DNA of 64,000 nucleotides, taken from contig NZ_AP018042.1 in NCBI RefSeq assembly GCF_002356295.1, positions 4,248,361-4,312,360 of the forward strand, given 5' to 3'. The notes beneath the pieces were generated by a model. It did no database searches. It saw only the letters and a list, made by a program, of their open reading frames with translations, and was not told the DNA's origin. This document shows positions 1 to 8,824 of this stretch, piece after piece; within the stretch, counting starts at the first letter, position 1, and every line of letters starts with the position of its first letter. Source of the DNA: Labilibaculum antarcticum (GTDB lineage: Bacteria; Bacteroidota; Bacteroidia; Bacteroidales; Marinifilaceae). The position numbers were made by a program, and so were the translations under genes.

Positions 1-1
1 T

Positions 2-886
2 GGCAATATGGTTTTGCCAAATTATCAGGTGAGATATTATTTAGAGGATTTAGAGGAGTTCAAGAACTCTTGGACAAAAAATGTAGGTCTGGTTGATTCT
101 GTTCCTCATGGTAGAAAATGGACAGGCAATAAAGGTGGCAGTGGATTCGGAAAATGGGGACAGTTGCCAGTTCCAAAAGTGTTGAACTGGACAAAAGGCG
201 ATCAAGTTGATTTCTTTATTGGTACACATGATGGATATAAGGATATGGGTGTTGAGACTTTTCGTCAGGTTTTCTTTTTGAAAGATGGTTTTTGGTTGGT
301 TCGTGATCATTTCATTTCCGATGGAACTCAACACAACTATCAGCAAGTTTGGCAAGGGCATTACGACACTGAAAATAAAGTGCATGTTCGATCTGTATTT
401 CCAAATGGAGCAGGCTTAGATATCATTCAATTGGGAGATGTTCCGAATGTAATTACAAAAGGTTCTGCCCGAGGAAAAGGGCGTATAGTGTTCGAATCAG
501 AAAAAATGAACAAAGCAACTTATTCAAGCTTGTTATTTCCCTTTAAAGGATTTGAGGAGCGAATTCAGAAGCAAGATCAATATGAAAACTTAAAACTGTG
601 TGGCTGGCAAATCAGCAAATCAGATCAAATAAATAAAACAGAATATTTAGAGTCAGATGCATCTTTGGTTCTAGCAAAAGATAAGGTGATTCTGTTATTC
701 GATGGATCAAAAATTCAATTCAAATCTGGTGATGTGATGACAACAAACAAGAAAAGTGATTTGCTCCTAAAATGGGAAAAAGGCAGCTGGAATGTTACCA
801 ATTGCGGTATCTTAGGAGTTCGGTTAACGGTATCAAGTCAGTATATAGACTTAGAACCTGGAAAATCAGTTCAAATAGATTTATAA
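2..886 (+). CDS. Heparinase II/III-type polysaccharide lyase, C-terminal part (5' end outside window)
   Basis: The frame is open from the first bases of the window, so the gene begins upstream; the ATG at 8 lies inside the protein and is unlikely to be the true start. The roughly 294 visible residues look like the C-terminal beta-sandwich of heparinase II/III-fold lyases: a segment with FRQVFFLKDGFWLVRDHF (the 'disease of dressed-up beta strands' typical of these domains) followed by alternating strands. The catalytic alpha-barrel is not visible. The neighbouring kdgF remnant and the alginate locus make an alginate or other uronate polymer a likely substrate, but the PL family cannot be set from this part. 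A heavily deleted relative of this same segment sits at 10553-10667, upstream of the PL17 gene. Confidence 0.7.
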   Translation, partial: GNMVLPNYQVRYYLEDLEEFKNSWTKNVGLVDSVPHGRKWTGNKGGSGFGKWGQLPVPKVLNWTKGDQVDFFIGTHDGYKDMGVETFRQVFFLKDGFWLVRDHFISDGTQHNYQQVWQGHYDTENKVHVRSVFPNGAGLDIIQLGDVPNVITKGSARGKGRIVFESEKMNKATYSSLLFPFKGFEERIQKQDQYENLKLCGWQISKSDQINKTEYLESDASLVLAKDKVILLFDGSKIQFKSGDVMTTNKKSDLLLKWEKGSWNVTNCGILGVRLTVSSQYIDLEPGKSVQIDL

Positions 887-901
887 GAAACAAGATATAC
901 T

Positions 902-1156
902 TCACAATCCTTTTATTATGCAAATGGTAAGTTTAAGTTCACAATTGGTGATGATGTTAAGCTTGTAGAAGAAGGAGATGGTGTTTACATTAAGCCGAAT
1001 TTGCCTCATGGTGCTATTTGCCTGGAGGAAGGTATTCTGATTGATGTATTTAGTCCGGTTCGTGAAGATTTTTGGGAAGGTAGCGCTGTTTATTATTTTG
1101 TAATGCAAGCTAAAATTCTAATTATCAGATTGTCATACTTTCAGAACCAACACTAA
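902..1156 (+). pseudogene. kdgF remnant (C-terminal half only)
   Basis: Starting at about 902 the DNA aligns almost base for base with the second half of the intact kdgF at 15388-15762. The frame reads YYANGKFKFTIGDDVKLVEE and continues through IKPNLPHGAICLEEG and FSPVREDFWEG before running on to a stop at 1154-1156. The N-terminal half with the HxHxH metal cluster is missing, and the natural stop has been lost, giving a short foreign tail. It directly follows the lyase stop codon. I read it as the scar of a deletion in a second, older copy of the alginate operon. Confidence 0.85.
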
Positions 1157-1173
1157 AAAGTTGTCTTTATAAC

Positions 1174-1316
1174 ATGGCGGAATTTATAGGAGTAGATAGA
1201 AATCAACGAACGCTAATTGGTACTGATATTATTCTTGGAAACGTGGCGATTTTGCACATGAAGTATTCGATGAATTGATTAAATGGTCGATTATTAATAA
1301 CCCTAAAACTTTTTAG
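1174..1316 (+). pseudogene. Possible frameshifted gene tail, unidentified
   Basis: An ATG at 1174 opens a 34-codon frame (begins MAEFIGVDRNQRTLIGTD) that stops at 1276. A second frame starting near 1242 reads RGDFAHEVFDELIKWSIINN and stops at 1314. The two join sensibly with one frameshift near 1235-1242, which suggests the C-terminal end of a decayed enzyme. I do not recognise the family. It sits between the kdgF remnant and a terminator-like hairpin, so it is probably part of the same decayed operon copy. Confidence 0.3.
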
Positions 1317-1330
1317 TATGTAGACAATTG

Positions 1331-1366
1331 GAAGGCATCTTCGGTAATTCGGGGTGCCTTTCCTTT
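1331..1366 (+). terminator. Terminator-like hairpin
   Basis: AAGGCATC (from 1332) pairs with GGTGCCTT (to 1360), one G-T wobble, and is followed by a weak T-rich stretch. It ends the decayed operon copy. Confidence 0.5.
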
Positions 1367-1524
1367 GTTATGGAGACAAGGTGTAAAAGAGATATGAGAG
1401 AGTTTTATGAGTGTGATTGCAATACTGGCATTTATTGTAGTGAAGAAAGTAAACTTAAGACCAGAGGAATGAAGCGGGAGATTTAATGGTAATAGAAAAT
1501 CGTTTTCTATTGCTTGAAAATAGT

Positions 1525-1556
1525 AATGGCCATCTGCAGCAGATGGCCATTGTTTT
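1525..1556 (+). terminator. Strong hairpin terminator
   Basis: A perfect 12-bp stem (AATGGCCATCTG at 1525-1536, CAGATGGCCATT at 1540-1551) with a 3-nt loop is followed by GTTTTT. It lies 29 bases past the stop of the converging acyl-CoA dehydrogenase gene, so it may act on either strand. The region 1367-1524 shows nothing else. Confidence 0.75.
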
Positions 1557-1584
1557 TAAGATTCGATTTGTTGAGAATAGAGTA

Positions 1585-3075
1585 TTAGGAGAATTCAAGC
1601 CAGGAACTTCCGTCTTGATATTCATTAACACTCGTAATTTTACTGTTGTTGTGGTAAGAATAGATCAGGTTACTTATGTCTTGATCAAGAGAAGATAAAC
1701 AGTTTTCAATTAAGTCTTTTCTGAATCCTTTTTCATCGAGGTCAATTACTAATCCTGCCGATACAATTCTACCTATTGCTCTTCCCAGATCAACTAATTT
1801 ACGTTGTGGTAAATCGGTGTTTAAAGAAAAATTGGTTTGCTTTTTAAAGAATTCAGATGCTTTACTTGTTAAATCGAAGTTTTTTAGAAATTGAAACAAG
1901 TTGAATTCCTTTTTCTTCTTCATTAGTTTTATTACCATTTCCGAAATTTGAGTGTAGAGCATTTCATTTGCTCCTTCAAAAATTTGAAACGGGCGACTAT
2001 CTACAATTCCTCTACCGCCAATATGACTAAGGCGATAGCCTTTTGCACCAGATAGTTGAACCAGCGTCTGGGCAGATTCCTGCATTAAATCAGTCACAAT
2101 GGTTTTTACACTGTTGGCCTCAATTCCATCTGCCGAAAGATCATTTTCGATACTGCTTTTTGTGCTGCTTCTTGCGCAAAATGCAGAACATATCGTAAAG
2201 GCACTCTGAATTTTAGCAATTTGAAATTGTACCTGATCGTAAGAGATTAGACTCTTGCCACCAACCATTCTGTTTTTACATTGATCCAAAGCTTCATCCA
2301 TCATTCTTTTTATAAAACCGAGTCCCATACCTGGGAATTGCATTCTGCTGCGATGTAGAATATCAAGCATCATTTTAATACCGGTAGTTTCTGGTTCTAA
2401 TTTGAACTGTTTTGGGATTTGTAAGTCCAGCTTGTTTTTGCCGTAAGGGATCATGTATAATCCAAGGTTGTCGTAGTACTCCTCAACAATAACTTGTTGG
2501 TTTTCTTGAGTTACATCGCAAATGAAAAAGCCGATATCTCTTCCCAGTTGTCCATCTTGCTTTTGCTGGCGCGATGTAATTAACCAATAGTCAGCCATAC
2601 CGGTAAGTCCTTGCCAATGTTTTGTTCCTTTAATATGAAAACGATCATCAGTCTCAGTGTATGAGGTCTGCATATTTAAAGCACCACTTCCGTGTTCAGG
2701 TTCGGTTATCATTAAACCGCCCATATTCTGCTTGTTTAGGAATCGTTGGAAAATATCCTTTTTTACAATTTCATTTGCGTATTTAGCCACAGGTTCAAGA
2801 AAAAGACCAATATTAATGCCAAAGGTTAGTGATAAAGGAAGAGATTCGTAAGCTGCAGCGGATAGTATACCCAGACATTCTTTTACCTTAATACCTCGAC
2901 CACCGTAATTTTCGGGAATTGCAACTGAAAGAGGATTCACTGACATAACTTCTCTCATCGCCAAAGGAGGTAAGCCTCGTTGTGAACTAAATTGATTAAT
3001 GTCCTCTCGTTCGTGAAAAGCAGATTTTAGGCTCTTCTCAAAAGCCTGTAAGTATTCAGAAAAATTTGTACTCAT
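1585..3075 (-). CDS. Acyl-CoA dehydrogenase-like flavoprotein
   Basis: The 496-residue protein has the full acyl-CoA dehydrogenase layout: N-terminal helical domain, central beta domain with LMITEPEHGSGALN and KGTKHWQGLTGMADYW (FAD/substrate contacts), and C-terminal helical domain. Near the C-terminal end is FEGANEMLYTQ, the place where the family carries its catalytic glutamate. It would oxidise an acyl-CoA thioester to the 2-enoyl-CoA with FAD, passing electrons to an ETF in the cytoplasm. It is longer than the usual 380 residues because of a C-terminal helical tail after the active site. It stands alone with no fatty-acid or electron-transfer genes beside it, so the substrate cannot be named. 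Start chosen at the ATG giving a normal N-terminus. Confidence 0.85.
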   Translation of the reverse strand: MSTNFSEYLQAFEKSLKSAFHEREDINQFSSQRGLPPLAMREVMSVNPLSVAIPENYGGRGIKVKECLGILSAAAYESLPLSLTFGINIGLFLEPVAKYANEIVKKDIFQRFLNKQNMGGLMITEPEHGSGALNMQTSYTETDDRFHIKGTKHWQGLTGMADYWLITSRQQKQDGQLGRDIGFFICDVTQENQQVIVEEYYDNLGLYMIPYGKNKLDLQIPKQFKLEPETTGIKMMLDILHRSRMQFPGMGLGFIKRMMDEALDQCKNRMVGGKSLISYDQVQFQIAKIQSAFTICSAFCARSSTKSSIENDLSADGIEANSVKTIVTDLMQESAQTLVQLSGAKGYRLSHIGGRGIVDSRPFQIFEGANEMLYTQISEMVIKLMKKKKEFNLFQFLKNFDLTSKASEFFKKQTNFSLNTDLPQRKLVDLGRAIGRIVSAGLVIDLDEKGFRKDLIENCLSSLDQDISNLIYSYHNNSKITSVNEYQDGSSWLEFS

Positions 3076-3750
3076 GATTTTTTGTCTGGTTAATTTATTC
3101 TACTTCAAAAGGAAGTAGGTTATTAGGTTTAAAACCACAATTTACGTGTAGGTAATAGTGGTTGCTTATTTTAATTAGGATTTAGACGCAATAAAAATAA
3201 GCTAAATAAACGGATTTAAAAGACTCAAAGGTCTTTTATTTTTTTAGTTGAGAGAGATTAACCATCTGGAATGAAAGTGATTGATTATCATTTAGATAAA
3301 TAGTGGTTTAAGCTTTTATAGGAATCTGAAGTAGTTATTGGTTTTTTGCATTCATTCTAGTGAGTCTGTTTACAGATGCTTTTAGGTTTCTATTGTTGAT
3401 TAAAGAATGTAAGGATTAGGTATGTTGAAATCCTTATTATTTATTTGTCGCGACTTTTTTTAATTAGTCTGGATTATTTTGAAATATCTCCATGGGCTTT
3501 ATTCTGTTGATTAATAGTATAATATAGTGAATTTAAAGAAAATATGTAGGAGTAAATTCATTAATAAATGTTAAAAAAAGAGAGGTTTTGGAATGGCATT
3601 CACCTAGTTGGTATCAATTGTCACGCGCGAGTAGATCTGCAATACGGGTAAATTTATTGATTCGTTTTTTGTGTAGAAATACAGACGGCTCAATATTTTC
3701 TAACTCTTAATATGCATTGGTTGATTGTGTTTATGTTTTAAAAGTGTCTT
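3076..3750. other. Intergenic region without a recognisable gene
   Basis: About 675 AT-rich bases between the divergent acyl-CoA dehydrogenase and the IS3 remnant. It contains a hairpin at 3218-3237 (AAAAGAC, loop, GTCTTTT) followed by a T run, which looks like a rho-independent terminator for a plus-strand transcript, but no plus-strand gene precedes it. A second short hairpin (CTACTT...GGAAGTAG) lies near 3101-3118. Nothing else is evident. Confidence 0.6.
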
Positions 3751-4509
3751 GTCCTGAAATAGCGTTACACAAAAAGTAATGTTATGGAGAAAGTTAAGGA
3801 AATACAGTACGTCAAGCGTAGTAAAAAAGACTACAGTATGTCTTTTAAACTTCAAGTTGTTCAGGAAGTTGAACGAGGAGAATTAAGTCAGTTAGCTGCT
3901 AAACGAAAATATAGGATTCAAGGTAGAAGTACTATTTTGGAGTGGCTCAGGTCGATTGTTCAGATCGCAAAGCCGTTCTTTTTGATATGATGATTGATAT
4001 TGCAGAAAAGGAGTTTAATATTCCTATTCGAAAAAAGTACTCACCCGAACAATCGATCGCAGCCGCAAAGAAACAGTAGTTTCTGCCTGTAGTTTGTTCG
4101 GGGTAAGTCGACAGGTTTATTACAGAAGCCATAGATACTTACTTATAAGTCAAGAAAGAGCATCAAAACCATCACGATGGTTTTGAGCTTCGCAGTCATA
4201 TGCCTCGTTGTGATCCTTATGCCAATGCGATAGCCGAAAGAATGAATGGGATATTAAAACAAGAATTTTTACTAGAACAATATCTGGTAAAACTACCGGT
4301 GATGAAAGAGTTAATTAAACACAGTGTGAGAAAATTTAATGTATTAAGACCGCATTGGTCTTGTTATATGAGAATGCCAGATAGGATGCATAAACAACGA
4401 GAAATAAAGATCAAAACCTATAAAAACAGCACATGTAAAATTTAAATTTGACAGGTGCTGAAAATACTTTATTTTAGTTTGATAATCTGTAACGCTTATC
4501 ATTAGGACT
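3751..4509 (+). mobile_element. Decayed IS3-family insertion sequence
   Basis: OrfA starts at 3784 (MEKVKEIQYVKRSKKDYSMS, then a helix-turn-helix region), is frameshifted near 3950, and continues in another frame as FDMMIDIAEKEFNIPIRKKY to a stop at about 4079. OrfB begins in pieces (SLFGVSRQVYYRSHR near 4095) and resumes at 4200 as PYANAIAERMNGILKQEF, the C-terminal part of the rve core with the last catalytic glutamate. The middle of OrfB, which should carry the two catalytic aspartates, is deleted. Imperfect terminal inverted repeats are visible: GTCCTGAAATAGCGTTACA at 3751-3769 against the complement of the DNA at 4488-4509 (TGTAACGCTTATCATTAGGAC). The element is dead. Confidence 0.85.
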
Positions 4510-4645
4510 AGTTAAAGGTATCTGTTACGACATGAAATATTACAATCAGATTGTAATAAATGTATCTAATCCTATTTTCGGGTTTCTCTTTATTGCATAT
4601 CAAGAGCAATAAATGGTGTTTGTTTTCCTTTAATTTCAGTAAGAC

Positions 4646-4665
4646 TCAATTGGTCGACCAATTGA
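4646..4665. promoter_or_regulatory. UxuR/ExuR-like operator palindrome
   Basis: The core CAATTGGTCGACCAATTG (4647-4664) is a perfect palindrome that extends one more pair on each side. Its TTGGTnnACCAA centre matches the operator type known for the uronate regulators UxuR/ExuR of the FadR-type GntR family. It lies about 190 bases upstream of the first gntR promoter, in the gap left of the alginate genes. Binding by the adjacent GntR protein is inferred. The rest of 4510-4892 holds only the gntR promoter. Confidence 0.65.
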
Positions 4666-4812
4666 CTGTTTGCATTTTTCCATTGGTTTTTTGCAAATAA
4701 TAACACTTTAAATAGTTTTTTTTTATAAAAACTTCAACGTTTGCAATGCTAGTAAATATAGGTAATGTAGCGGTTGTGATTCGGTATTATTGATTGCCTT
4801 TAAGTATTTGTG

Positions 4813-4852
4813 TTTTGTGTTTAAAAAAAAATATTGTAGCTTTGGTTTACCA
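4813..4852 (+). promoter_or_regulatory. gntR1 promoter with overlapping operator-like site
   Basis: TTTTG at 4813-4817, a 19-nt spacer and TAGCTTTG at 4837-4844 match the Bacteroidota promoter pattern. TGGT-TT-ACCA (4843-4852) overlaps the end of the -7 element. This is the same half-site arrangement as the perfect palindrome upstream, so autoregulation by the GntR protein is plausible. Confidence 0.6.
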
Positions 4853-4892
4853 GTTGTAGGTCGAGCAGATGCTTGCGTGTTAAAATCGTTAT

Positions 4893-5606
4893 ATGGGAAT
4901 TTTAGAGAGTTTTAAAACTATAGAGGTAGAAAGTCCGGTTGATAAAATAATCCGTCAGATCAGAGATTTGATAATTGCAGGATATTTAAAAGCAGGAGAT
5001 AAATTACCATCGGAAAGAAAGCTTTCGGAGAAATTTGGTATTGGTAGAACTCACATTAGAAATGCGATAAAAAAATTGGAGTTCTACGGTATATTAACAG
5101 CAAATCCACAAAGTGGTGTAATTGTTAATGGTGCCGATATGGTTGCTATGATTGGTTTGATCACAAATGTGATGAAGATTGAAAGTCCTGATTTCTTTTC
5201 CTTGGTGGAAACGAGATGCTTTATGGAGGTGTTTTCTGTTCAGCAAGCTGCAGTAAGAAGAACTGAAAATGACATCTTAAAACTTAGAGAAGCTCTTGCC
5301 AATTTCGAGGAGAAGGTGATGAATAATCTGCCTGCCGAACAGGAAGATTTCATATTTCATTTAAAAATTGTCGAAGCATGTCACAATTCTGTGATTAAAG
5401 CTCTAATGTTAATTGTTTTACCTGATATTCTTGAGATTTATCGTCGTGAAAAGGTTTGTGTTAAAGAGGAAGCTGAAAAATCATTAAACGAGCATCAAAA
5501 TATCTTAGAAGCAATTGTAAATCAGGATTCAGATGTGGCAACAGATTATATGAATGAGCATCTTAAGGATGTTCTGGAATTCAGTAAAAGAAAATTAAAT
5601 CTCTGA
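4893..5606 (+). CDS. FadR-type GntR transcriptional regulator 1
   Basis: A 237-residue protein with an N-terminal winged helix-turn-helix of the GntR family (residues ~12-75; AGDKLPSERKLSEKFGIGRT is the GntR signature) and a C-terminal all-helical FCD ligand-binding domain (~90-230) containing the histidines expected in metal or ligand binding (FHLKIVEACHN). It probably responds to a uronate intermediate (for example DEH or KDG) and controls the alginate genes that start 190 bases downstream. A close paralogue lies at 19629-20336, so the two regulators flank the catabolic cluster. Conserved residues appear intact in both copies. Confidence 0.88.
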   Translation: MGILESFKTIEVESPVDKIIRQIRDLIIAGYLKAGDKLPSERKLSEKFGIGRTHIRNAIKKLEFYGILTANPQSGVIVNGADMVAMIGLITNVMKIESPDFFSLVETRCFMEVFSVQQAAVRRTENDILKLREALANFEEKVMNNLPAEQEDFIFHLKIVEACHNSVIKALMLIVLPDILEIYRREKVCVKEEAEKSLNEHQNILEAIVNQDSDVATDYMNEHLKDVLEFSKRKLNL

Positions 5607-5609
5607 AAT

Positions 5610-5651
5610 CACTTGGTTTAGGGAATGGATTTCCAATTATTAAACCAAGTG
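5610..5651. promoter_or_regulatory. Long inverted repeat between gntR1 and susC
   Basis: CACTTGGTTTA (5610-5620) and TAAACCAAGTG (5641-5651) form a perfect 11-bp stem around a 20-nt loop that itself contains GGAA/TTCC. There is no T run, so it is not a standard terminator. It could be an mRNA hairpin ending gntR1, or paired half-sites (TTGG...CCAA) for the regulator upstream of susC. Confidence 0.5.
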
Positions 5652-5794
5652 TGCGAATACAAAGTAGTATTCAAATTATCGTTAAGCACTTTTCTGTTGA
5701 ACCGTGTTGCAATGGGCCCTGTGCATTGTTTAACTTTTTTTAAGTGTCGAATAAAAAATCTAATAACTAACTAATTTTACTAAATTAAAGTGAA

Positions 5795-8700
5795 ATGAAA
5801 AGAAAAATCCTAATGCTAATGGTTTTGTTAACAGGATTCTCTTCCTATCTGTTTGCTCAGCAAACGATTTCGGGGAATGTTGTTGATAAAGTAGATAACT
5901 CTCCTTTAATAGGAGTGAGTGTATATGAAAAGGGAACGACAAATGGTACTGTTACTGATTTTGATGGAAATTACACATTAAGTGTTGCTGGAGAAGAAAG
6001 TATCATGGTTTTCTCATTTATAGGTTATGTTCCTGTTGAAAAGCCGGTGGGTTCATTAACTACTTTTGATGTGCTAATGGAGTCGGATACAGAAAGTCTT
6101 GATGAGGTTATTGTAGTCGGTTACGGAGCTCGTAGAAAAAGTGATGTAACAGGTTCTGTATCTTCGGTTAAGTCTAGTGAAATAAATGCATTTCCTGTGC
6201 TAGATGCAGCACAAGCGCTTCAAGGACGTGCAGCTGGTGTTGTTGTACAATCTAATAATGGTGGTGAGCCTGGAGCCCCTATCAGTATAAAAATTAGAGG
6301 AAATACGTCTATTAATGCAAGTAGTGCTCCACTTATTGTTGTCGATGGTTTTGTAGGTGCAACGATGCCACAGTCAAATGACATTCAATCTATGGAGATT
6401 TTGAAAGATGCATCAGCAACCGCGATATATGGTTCTAGAGGTTCAAACGGGGTTGTTTTAGTAACTACAAAAAAAGGTAAAAGTGGTAAGTTATCTGTTG
6501 AAGTTAACTCTAATTATTCTATTCAAAATACTGCAGATAAACTAGATTTATTAAATGCAGCTGAATTTGCAGCTTATCAACAGATATCAAATCCTAGCTA
6601 TGTTCAAGGACCTGAAGATACAGATTGGCAAGACCTATTGTATAGACAAGGTAGTACTCAGAATCATCAATTTTCTTTTTCAGGAGGAAGTGATAAAATT
6701 AACTTTTATGCTTCAGCTAATTATTTTAAACAAGAAGGGGTTGTTATCAATTCAAATTATGAGAAACTAACTTTCTTGTCAAATATTGAGGCGCAAGTAA
6801 CGGATAAATTGAAATTAGGTTTTAATCTTTATAGCAGTAGAGGAGATAAAGATGGAGTTTCTACACAATCAACTGGTGAAACAGCCAATGGTGGTGGAGA
6901 TGATGTTATTTCATTGATGTTTAGATTTATGCCAGATTTAGGAATAAAAGATGAAAACGGTTTAAATACAACTAATACGATAGGTGATAATATTGATAAT
7001 CCGTATGCCGTTGCTACTGAAGCTGTAAATAGAACTAAAACAGATATTAACAGAGCAAATTTATCTGCAAATTATGATATTATAGAAGGTCTTACTTTTA
7101 GAACTACGTTTGGTTATAGTACAACAAATCAAACTGTAGGGGTTTTTAGACCATCAACATTAATTGTTACAGCTGGAGGTGGTACAGGTGGAAAAGCAAG
7201 TATATCAAATCTTAAAAGATCAAACGTATTGAATGAGAATTACTTGACTTATAAAACTGAAATAGGGAAAGGTGATTTAACCTTATTGGCAGGTTATTCT
7301 TATCAAAAAACTACTTCAGAAAGATTTTCTGCAGGTGCTCAAGGCTTTATTGATGATAGTTTTTCTTACTATAATTTAGGGGGTAGTGAGGTTACTTCTA
7401 TACCTACTTCATCTTTTACAGAACAAGAAATTCAATCTCAATTCGGTAGGGTTAATTATGATTATGATGATAAATATTTATTAACAGCTACAGTAAGAAG
7501 AGATGGGGCATCTAATTTTGCGAAAAATGAAAAATATGCCATTTTCCCTTCTGCTGCTATTGGTTGGAAAGTGTCGAATGAAGACTTTTTAAAAGATAAT
7601 GATAAGATTTCAAATTTAAAGATAAGAGCTAGTTATGGTGTAACTGGTAACCAGGCAATTAGTCCTTATGAATCATTTTCAAGTTTAAGCCCTATTTTTA
7701 GTGGAATTAATGGACAGGTTGTAGGTGCTGTTGTGCCAGATCAAGCTGCTAATGATAATTTGAAATGGGAATCTTCCTACCAAACAAATATTGGTGTAGA
7801 TTTAGGCTTACTCGATAATAAAATTTCACTTTCATTAGACTATTATAATATTGATACGAAAGATCTTCTTTTAGAGGATGCAAGTCAACCAGAATATCTT
7901 GGTTTCTCAACATTAGCAAGTATCAGAAATGTAGGGGAGATTAATAATAGAGGATTTGAAATTTCTTTAAATACAAGAAATATAAGTAAGGAAAATTTTA
8001 CTTGGACTACAGATTTTAATTGGTCTACAAATAAAAACGAGGTTGTATCATTAATTAATGGTATAGATGTATTTCAGAATGCTGCGCCAGGATATTTTAG
8101 CGTTTCACGTACACATATTTTAAGAGAAGGTGAAGAAGTTGGTCTTTTTTGGGGCTATGATTATCAAGGTGTTTACCAAGGTGGTGATTTGCCAGAAGGT
8201 ACAGCTACTTATGCGGGAGCCGTAGCAGGAGATCCATTGTTTACAGATATAGATGGTAGTGGCGATATTACTACTGATGATCAAAAAGTAATAGGAAACC
8301 CTAATCCAGATTGGAATATGGGTATTACAAATACTTTTACTTACAAAAACTTTGATTTAAATATCTTTTTTCAAGGTTCTTATGGTGGTGATGTTTTTAA
8401 TCTTACAAATGTACAGTTGTATAATGGAGATTCGAATGGACTTAAAGATGTTTTAAATGCATGGACACCAACAAATACAGACACAGACGTACCTCGCGTT
8501 GTAGCTAGTAGGGGAAGAGAGATTTCTTCACGATTTGTGGAGGATGGTAGTTATATTAGATTGAAAAGTGTAGCCTTAGGCTATAGTTTACCTTCAGATA
8601 TTACTAGAAAGTTAGGTCTGAATTTCGTTAGATTTTCTGTTAGTGCACAGAATCTATTAACTTTTACAAATTACTCTGGTTTAGATCCTGAAGTAAGTTA

Positions 8701-8812
8701 TTTTGGTTCCGGTGGTGAAAGTAGCGGAGCAAGTAATACAACTCAAGGGTTTGATTTTGGAAATTATCCAACTGTTAAATCAATGACTTTTAGCCTTCAG
8801 GTAAAATTTTAA
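5795..8812 (+). CDS. susC: SusC/RagA-type TonB-dependent oligosaccharide importer
   Basis: 1005 residues. A signal peptide (ends LFAQ, residue ~22) is followed by a carboxypeptidase-regulatory-like beta-sandwich (~24-100, ISGNVVDKVDNSPLIGVSVY), a plug domain (~115-230, EVIVVGYGARRKSDVTG and VLVTTKKGK) and a 22-strand outer-membrane barrel ending in an aromatic-type C-terminus (LQVKF). It would import oligoalginates across the outer membrane with energy from TonB. The SusD partner starts 12 bases after its stop. The downstream lyases define alginate as the probable substrate; the sequence of the porin alone does not. Confidence 0.95.
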   Translation: MKRKILMLMVLLTGFSSYLFAQQTISGNVVDKVDNSPLIGVSVYEKGTTNGTVTDFDGNYTLSVAGEESIMVFSFIGYVPVEKPVGSLTTFDVLMESDTESLDEVIVVGYGARRKSDVTGSVSSVKSSEINAFPVLDAAQALQGRAAGVVVQSNNGGEPGAPISIKIRGNTSINASSAPLIVVDGFVGATMPQSNDIQSMEILKDASATAIYGSRGSNGVVLVTTKKGKSGKLSVEVNSNYSIQNTADKLDLLNAAEFAAYQQISNPSYVQGPEDTDWQDLLYRQGSTQNHQFSFSGGSDKINFYASANYFKQEGVVINSNYEKLTFLSNIEAQVTDKLKLGFNLYSSRGDKDGVSTQSTGETANGGGDDVISLMFRFMPDLGIKDENGLNTTNTIGDNIDNPYAVATEAVNRTKTDINRANLSANYDIIEGLTFRTTFGYSTTNQTVGVFRPSTLIVTAGGGTGGKASISNLKRSNVLNENYLTYKTEIGKGDLTLLAGYSYQKTTSERFSAGAQGFIDDSFSYYNLGGSEVTSIPTSSFTEQEIQSQFGRVNYDYDDKYLLTATVRRDGASNFAKNEKYAIFPSAAIGWKVSNEDFLKDNDKISNLKIRASYGVTGNQAISPYESFSSLSPIFSGINGQVVGAVVPDQAANDNLKWESSYQTNIGVDLGLLDNKISLSLDYYNIDTKDLLLEDASQPEYLGFSTLASIRNVGEINNRGFEISLNTRNISKENFTWTTDFNWSTNKNEVVSLINGIDVFQNAAPGYFSVSRTHILREGEEVGLFWGYDYQGVYQGGDLPEGTATYAGAVAGDPLFTDIDGSGDITTDDQKVIGNPNPDWNMGITNTFTYKNFDLNIFFQGSYGGDVFNLTNVQLYNGDSNGLKDVLNAWTPTNTDTDVPRVVASRGREISSRFVEDGSYIRLKSVALGYSLPSDITRKLGLNFVRFSVSAQNLLTFTNYSGLDPEVSYFGSGGESSGASNTTQGFDFGNYPTVKSMTFSLQVKF

Positions 8813-8824
8813 AAAAAACAGATA

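Noticed and set aside
1486-1698. 70-codon frame across the terminator and acyl-CoA dehydrogenase end
   Set aside because: It runs through a perfect terminator hairpin and the 3' end of a gene on the other strand.
3784-4445. Active IS3 transposase
   Set aside because: OrfA is frameshifted and the central part of OrfB, with two of three catalytic acidic residues, is missing.
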